DNA from: Paramyrothecium sp. XJ0827
Taxonomy: Eukaryota > Ascomycota > Sordariomycetes > Hypocreales > Stachybotryaceae
Direction: 5' to 3'
Assembly (NCBI GenBank): GCA_020881915.1
Contig: JAJFPB010000003.1
Span: forward strand, 2,790,001-2,854,000
DNA: 64,000 bases
A program made the position numbers and the translations under genes. This document shows, piece by piece, positions 57,665 through 64,000 of this stretch. Under the pieces are notes generated by a model. The model had not been told where the DNA came from. It searched no databases and saw only the letters and a program-made list of their open reading frames with translations. Each line of letters starts with the position of its first letter. Positions within the stretch are counted from its first letter, which is position 1.

Positions 57665-60600
57665 TATAGGGGTGTTTGTTGAGAACACGAGACTAATCTG
57701 AGGCTCGCATTAGTAACATTTAGAGTGCGCGTGATGCTTCTTAAAGCTACTTCCTCGAACTCATTCCGATAATAAAGAGTTTGACGCTTATTTGGAACGC
57801 GATGCTCGTGACGCGAAATTCCCAGTCATCAAGGTACTTCAATTAGACAGAAGCTCTCTCGCTCAACTGGAAGTTAGAGATTCTTGATAGCCGTGACATG
57901 TGATTGCACGAGATAGGACATCCCAGGAACATACGGTCCAAGCCAGAGGAACATCCAGAGAGTACCAGGCGTGTGACGCCAGTCCCTCATCGGCCTACGA
58001 TGGCTCTTGTACTGAGAAGCAGCAAAACAGCTGCCGCCGCACGACCGTTGGCAACCTCGAGAATCAACTCTGATGTCGTCCCAGGTACCTCCACATTGCA
58101 AAGACGGGGTTAGCCTGCGTCACAGGGAGGGAGCGTCAGGAACATCGCGCACGCCTCGGTGGCGATGCTTCCGATGATGAAATGATTCTAGCCGTAGGCC
58201 CGACGGCTTTGCAGAAGCTGCGGTCGTTCCACGCTGACTTCACCCTGGCGATGGACGAAGGTTGACTTGGGGGTGCATCTCCAGGGTCTCCTTCGCGATC
58301 GGACCGTTGGGTCTGCGCTCCATCGAGGTAGTCATGATGACCGAAACATCAAAAGGCTTTGCCCATGGCTGTGTGCTCCTTGATGTTTGGAGAACTCGGT
58401 GGCCCCGAAGTCATGAGCTACGCCGGAGAGGCCGGTCTGGTGGTCGGCGACCAATGCTTGAGAAGCTGCCGTACTTGCGACTGAGGGATGTATCGCATGT
58501 TAATGGAACTAACAGCATTTTTCTTGTCATGTCGCTCATACTTGAAGGCTGTTGAGGCATCTGTCAAAATGCCAACATCAATGGAGCGCATATGGAAGCC
58601 TGTACTTGCAAAACAGCGGCCAAGATAGTGACTGGGCATAGTCCCATGATCAGGAAGGCAAGCAGCTGTCATTATTTGTGTTGATAAAGTGATACATGTG
58701 TCTCAGGGACGTTTTATGTGATGGTATAGTCGTGACGAGACAGTTATTCGAAGTCGGTTCAAAAGATGGACAAAGCGATCTTTTCCAACCGCTTGAACAC
58801 GCTCCCGGCTCATGAGATCCATCCTGCTCACCCCAGGCAGGAAGTTCATGTCGTGGCTGCTTTGGGGTGGACCATGCTTTCAGCAAAAGGAGACGCACAG
58901 CCTCGACGTCCCAGCAAGATATTCGGCCTTCGTCATAACAAGTCATGGATGGCGTCCTCGAGCCTTCTGTTGAATGCTGGCCCGCAGGTCAATCAAGATC
59001 TTCAATGGGCAGTTCCTCCGACGGGGATGATGTCGAGTATCGACTCCCGCAGAATGTCATTACATCAAGGCCTGCAGTGTCGGGATGCGGGGGCCAGGCG
59101 ATAGTTCGTCACCTCGATGACAGGCATAACGAGCGTTTGTAATCTCATATTCATGGTTTAGGGACTCTGCTCCGCTCGCAAGAGATGCTTTCTATTTCTG
59201 GAAGACAGCCTCGACAAGTTCACGGATTCAAGACGCTTGCAGGGGGGTGTCATGAACTTGCATAGTCCTCGTGCGTCCTGGTGGGACTCCACAAGAATTC
59301 CTGGCCTTCGACATGGATTGACTTAGGGGCCAGGTGGGAACTATGACAAGATCATTGGAATATGTCACTCAAGACATCCTTGTGCGATCTATCCTGGGGC
59401 AACATCCCGGTGCAATCACGATCTCATTCAGGCACACGGGTGAAATCTTTGGACAGAAGTAGGTTCGGAATTCGAGGATGACATCTCGCGCTGAAATTGC
59501 CAGGAATAGCATATACGAGTGTTGTCGCAACGTTCCCATCAACCCAGCAGACGGACAGAAGGCGGATCAGGGCATAAGAAACGCAGCAAGAACGCTTAGA
59601 GGCTGCATTTGGCAGACTGGTCGCGACCACCGGCCGGCTTGGTAATCCTGCATAAGCACTTATATATGTTTCTGTCGTGGTGGTCAGGTTGTTATCTGGG
59701 CATTGTTTCGTTCTTACTGCTGACGGATAGATGTCTTGCATACCCGCGTGGCATGCCCAATCATGTATCGCTCGATTACAGAAAACGGTAATAGGTACCT
59801 GCGAAAGCAATCGCCACTGTACCTGTGGCGATCACTCCACATACATTCGACATCAGCGGAGATCCTGCAACTATGGCGCCAACCGAGGCAACTTTTGACG
59901 TTTAGGCTGTTCTTGTTCCGCGCTGTTGAACGTCGAAAGAAGGTATGCGAAACAAAGCCGTTGTCGCTTCAATTTATCCACTGTCTGCGTCTTCCACTGC
60001 GAGCCACTCAGAGACTCCCGTTTTGATCTTTGTAACCAGACTGGCATCTTACTAGTACCGATGCTTCGGGAGTGGGATGAGCGATCGGCACTCGATTGAG
60101 CCTATCAGAGAGGCCTGACGCGCAGCTCGGTTGAGCGACAGATCGCACGAATACACATGCCAAGTTGCGTCTGCCGATCGCCACACAGCAAGCGTCTCGG
60201 ACGTGGGTAGCTGCCGACAAATAAGAAGGCGTGTTTTGGTGAAAAATCTAATCAGATTGATAATTATGGAGCCGCTATTCGTGGTCCTCTAGCAAGAACT
60301 TGGGTAACTTATCCACCCACAACGCCACGGCTTTTCTCCAAGACACCGGTCCTGAAACCTGCTCTGCAACTGCAGGGAGAGATGGGTTGTTCTTGAGCGG
60401 AGTTTCAATTCTGCTGCGGCCAACGTGAGGCCTGTGGCATCTTCATGGCTGAGTGCAGACATCCTCAGGAGATGGCGGGTTTGGGGACCCTTGAATAGCA
60501 GTCCCATGTATAAAATGCCGCAGGATGGGTCTAGGATCAAAGGATCTGCAGAAATGTTCCGCTTTGGTGTCTGACTCAAGCGCTAACAGTCGGTATTTGT

Positions 60601-61060
60601 TGACCGCAGTTTAGGAACAAAAGAAAGAAAGAAAAAAGTCGTCGTTGTGAAAAGTCCTTTGCAATTTGTCAAAACCAGCGTACGGCCAAGGCCAAACCCG
60701 TAGTAAAGCGAGTGATGCAGCTAGCCATCTTACTGTCTCTGGCAAAATGAATGGCATGCGGGAACTACGAAAACACTAGACAATTTAGCAAGATCATTCC
60801 TAGCCAAATCTACACGATGGGGGCCCACTGCGGGCAGATTGAGCTGAGAACCGCCGCTGGCGTGAGCCGGTCTCGGGTGACTTCATTACGGGTGACAGGG
60901 ACCTTCGGTTTGAATTGGATAAAAGGCGCCGTTGCCCAACGCGATCTGAGAGTTCCGGCATTCATGCTGCTTTCGAAGTCCCAGACTGAAGCCGTGTCGC
61001 TTATTGAAACGACGTCTGCCGTTGGACAAGTCACCAAGCTGAAGATACAGAACAGTCGCA

Positions 61061-61809
61061 ATGCCTCTCGCCGTGCTTCCGGCCCTCGTGCCCGAAGTCG
61101 AGGAACTCTACAGCGTGCAGTTCGATGCCTTTGAGGATGAGCCCATCATGCGGTTCCTCTACCCTGGCGGCGTCGATCGCGCAGCGCACCGAGATGCCAC
61201 GATCAAGTGGTGGAATCACGACAAGACGGGAAATCACATCAAGTGCGTCGACACCGAAACGGGCAAGATTGTGGGCATGGCCAGCTGGGACGTCTTCTGG
61301 AAACCGAACGGCGAGGGCGGCTTCGAGAGGCCGGCGGGCATCCCTTGGTTGAAGGGCAAGGAAAAGGAACAGTGCGAGGCGGTTCTGGGGCCCATGTGGG
61401 ATCTGCGGGTGAGGCTGTTCGGCAAGCGGCGCTACATCTGTGAGTCCTCCATTGCCGCGGACATGGTCTGCAAGACTGACGCGCACACGTGCGGGTAGAC
61501 CTCAGCGCGGTGGCCGTGCACCCGGACTTTCAGCGACGCGGCATCGGGTCGCTGCTGATACAATGGGGCATCAACGCCGCCGAGCAGCTCCAGGTCCCCA
61601 TCTACACCGAGTCCTCCAAGGCCGGGCACGCCCTGTACGAGCGGATGGGCTTCGAGCGGCTGACGCACGTGCGCCTCATCCACAAGGCCGAGTTGATGGG
61701 CGAGGCGGAGGACGTCGAGGTCCCGCTGATGGTGAAGCTGCCTAGCGCGGCCAAGGGCCTGCGCTTCAAGGAGTGGGAGGACAGAGGGTTTCCGGAAAGC
61801 TACCAATAG
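61061..61809 (+). CDS. GNAT-family N-acetyltransferase
   Basis: Transfers an acetyl group from acetyl-CoA; the acceptor is unknown. Two exons, 61061-61439 and 61499-61809, with a 59-bp intron (GTGAGT, CTGAC branch, GTAG acceptor), give 229 residues. Motif A is complete: LSAVAVHPDFQRRGIGSLL, with the QRRGIG acetyl-CoA loop, followed by the motif-B region YTESSKAGHALYERMGFE. Splicing joins RRYIY to LSAV, matching the usual beta-strand before motif A; without it the first frame runs into a stop. The N-terminal third is typical of the fungal small-molecule acetyltransferase group (FDAFEDEPIMRFLYPGG). Confidence 0.9.
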
Positions 61810-62743
61810 CATCGAGGTGTTGCGATGATGGATGAAGATGGAGAGAAGAAATGGCGGGGGTTTAAAATGGGCTTGATGAGGACAATGACATGGCGTTTGT
61901 GGACAAGGCACTCAATCATCTTCGCTACGGCAGGACCTACGGTAACTGAGAGATCCGTGGCTATAGCGTGCATTATGGCAACCTTTGCTACCATGCGAAT
62001 TCCAACTGGCAGTGAGAGTCTGTGTTACCATTACGGACACCAGGGCCACGTGCTGAGTCAGTGGTATGTCGGCCATCCAGAAGCAGCATGTCGAATGTCG
62101 TGATCATCGTGGAGACTTGACCACGGCGTACCTACGGCGAGCTAGGCGATGTAGCTTGAAATCTGGTCGTAGGCAGACATCTATTGTCCATCACATGAAT
62201 CACGTAATCCATGCATGATGACGGGTTGGAGAAAGTGGCTAGGTGTTTTGTATTGTTCAAGTATTTTCTTTTCTTTTTTCTTTTTTTCTTCTTTTTTGGC
62301 GGGGTTGAATATTATAGGTAGGGCAGCCATTAACATGAACCGGAGACGAGGAGCCGAGTTGCTGTAGATTGGTTGTTCGTGCTTGGCGTTGTCGGCTGAG
62401 CTACGGGGCTAGCTCGGCGAATGCTCGGCCGCTTGCAACGCGATGATCTGAAGCATGGGTACTGAGTGTTCACCTTCAAGATTTCAGTCTGTCTTTCATT
62501 GTAATTTGTATCATCACTGCTCGACTCTTGTAACAACATTTCCTGGTCCGTGTCACATTATTCATCAGAACAGACGTCAAGCCCGTTTCTCCGCGCGCTG
62601 CCGAACCCGGGTAATCCTTGGGCCGGAAAGTACCTGAACGCGACCCTCATTTGTCCGTCTCAGTCTCAGTCTCATCTCACCACTGATTGGTTGCGAGCCG
62701 GAAGGCACAAGTTTGCGCACGGAGCAGAGGCACAGAGACCATC
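61810..62743. other. Intergenic stretch of 0.9 kb
   Basis: No gene. A T/C-rich tract at about 62264-62298 may belong to the 3' region of the acetyltransferase or the promoter of the next gene. Confidence 0.55.
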
Positions 62744-64000
62744 ATGGAAGTCGCCGTGCCTCCCCGCGCCGCGAGGGAGCATTGGATGGAGCTCAATGCG
62801 GCGAGGCGGCAGAGGCGGCTGTGTGCCGAGCAAATCACGGCCATAGAGCAGTCGTGCCTGAGCGGCTGCGGCAAGCCTCGCGTCACGGAATGCGAAGATT
62901 GTTACGCCAAGGTCGTCGAGAGGATGCGTAAGCGATTCTGCGATTCGCCGGAGCAGGAATGGTTCACGCAACGGAGGGCCTTCCTGCAGGAACTCGATGG
63001 CATGTTTACCGACGCGAAAAAGTCAGGGACAGATCTGAGACTCATCGAGGAGAGTATAGAGTCGGAAAAGGAAGCATGGTATCGCTGGGTCCTGAGGAGG
63101 TATCCCGAGTTCCTGGCCATGGCTGACCGCCTGGTCGACACCAATGAGTTCCGGAACATGCTCGACGACCCCGACCGCTCCCTGGATGAGGTGATTGAGA
63201 TGATGTGGCAGGGCATTGGGAAGCCCGCGGATTGGTCTTCGGTCGTCGACGCATTCGCCGACAAGGTGGCAGCCGCCCGAGGCGATGCGACGGCCCTCCG
63301 GGAGCTGTACGTGTCCGAGTTCTTTGTGGACGAGAAGACGGGCGAGATATTGAACAACTCGAGGCCTTACTACGACGAGTTCATGGCCAAGGCCAGCGTT
63401 AACCTGGAAGACATCATCGACAAGATCATTCAAGATCATCACAGCGATAGAAAGTCACAACCGCAGCGTGACGAGTACCAAAGTCAGCTGGATGCTCTAC
63501 GCAGGGCGAAAACAGCGTACGAGCAGAAGATGAAGGACAAGAGCAAGCAGCAAGCGCCGCAGGCGACCACTGCCAGCGACAAACTCCAAGACGTGCCTCC
63601 CTGCCTAGTCTGCAGCAAGGCCGTCGACAGCAAGGACATCATTTCTTGCAGCATCTGCCAAGCAGTTCGCCAGATGGGAGGTGAGGGAACGTTGACAGTC
63701 TACTGCTCGGAGCAGTGCTACCACGACGGCCATGTGAGTTGGGTGCATAGTGCAGCGGCGGTTAGGAAGCTGACCCAAATTCTAGGGAGACCACGCGGCC
63801 AAGGCCCACGACTGCGATGCAGGGGACGAGTGCATTGACCTTCGCGACGACGATGTGACGATGGGCGGCGAGGCACAGCCGGTCGCCTGCAAGGACTGCT
63901 TTGCGCAGAAGCAGATTACGCTATGGTGCTTGGAGCGCTGCGCCGTGGAGAACGCGCCACGGCACAGGCACGAGAAGCACGAGGTGAAGACGGCGCCGGA
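62744..64000 (+). CDS. MYND-like zinc-finger protein, 5' part (runs off the right edge)
   Basis: The first exon is 62744-63733. A 52-bp intron (GTGAGT, GCTGAC branch, TTCTAG) leads to a second exon at 63786 that is open to the window end. About 400 residues are visible from the ATG at 62744 (MEVAVPPR). The N-terminal 280 residues are helical and charged, with scattered cysteines (CSGCGKP-like, CEDCYAK). From about residue 285, CLVCSKAV, CSICQAV, YCSEQCYHDGH and, after splicing, HAAKAHDCDAGDEC give a Cys/His series resembling a MYND finger. A further CKDCFAQK...WCLERC follows, possibly a second finger. MYND domains mediate protein contacts; no methyltransferase SET motif is seen in the visible part. 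Confidence 0.82.

Larger units (their letters stand above)
53911..61060. other. Gene-free stretch of 7.1 kb
   Basis: It includes the 3' UTR of the Scw1-type gene, a GGA/GGT microsatellite (56425-56470) and a short minus-strand coding-like relic (57480-57660). Other frames are unsupported. A/T content rises around 60600-60800, before the acetyltransferase gene. Confidence 0.55.

Noticed and set aside
58418..58672. Possible kinase or ankyrin relics around 57.9-59.1 kb
   Set aside because: Single short Leu/Ala-rich segments only; no repeat periodicity or catalytic motif could be confirmed.

Overview
The window reads as nuclear DNA of a filamentous ascomycete (Pezizomycotina, most likely a Sordariomycete). 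Genes carry 50-100 bp introns with GTAAGT-like donors and CTAAC/CTAAT/CTGAC-type branch points. The intergenic DNA is long, pyrimidine-rich and rich in microsatellites, and the gene set is typically fungal: ATP12, SEC21, EFR3, RSR1/BUD1, Scw1/Whi3-type RNA-binding protein, LYS2-like reductase and a fungal P450. The order or species cannot be fixed from sequence alone. All exon coordinates come from reading splice signals by eye and keeping the frame; no transcript evidence was available.

Layout. 1-1014: 5' part of an unrecognised conserved-looking gene (minus strand, runs off the left edge). 1391-7172: a complete Ty1/copia LTR retrotransposon on the minus strand, with identical 111-bp LTRs, a GAGGG target-site duplication and a primer-binding site matching the anticodon arm of initiator tRNA-Met. 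Its gag-pol is broken by four apparent one-base losses, all at G or C runs. It sits between the first gene and a peroxisomal citrate synthase (8490-10055, C-terminal SKL), splitting what was probably one divergent promoter; a foldback element (7909-8005) lies on the citrate synthase side. A P450 (10541-12333) converges on the citrate synthase. 12.3-16.4 kb is gene-poor. 16427-24219 is dense: a Cys/His-rich fungal protein of unknown role, then ATP12 and SEC21 diverging from a 0.6-kb promoter, then a small NIF3-like protein. 25143-28731 is a LYS2-like adenylation-thiolation-reductase protein lacking the usual N-terminal domain. 30448-33928 is EFR3; 35822-36559 a PPxY tail-anchored membrane protein; 41894-42961 the Ras-family GTPase RSR1/BUD1 with eight exons; 52228-53910 the Scw1/Whi3-type RNA-binding protein; 61061-61809 a GNAT acetyltransferase; 62744 to the right edge a MYND-like zinc-finger protein (partial).

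The housekeeping genes serve separate cell functions: COPI coat, F1-ATPase assembly, PI4-kinase anchoring, polarity GTPase, and morphogenesis or cell-wall RNA control. They do not form a cluster. The parts most likely to be unusual are the retrotransposon and its promoter insertion, the N-terminally stripped LYS2 paralogue, and the peroxisomal citrate synthase/P450 pair. The long gene-free stretches (36.6-41.9, 43.0-52.2 and 53.9-61.1 kb) hold simple repeats, GGTACCT-type palindromes, probable long 5' leaders and one short coding-like relic near 57.5 kb. I found no convincing tRNA, rRNA or CRISPR array and nothing clearly prokaryotic.
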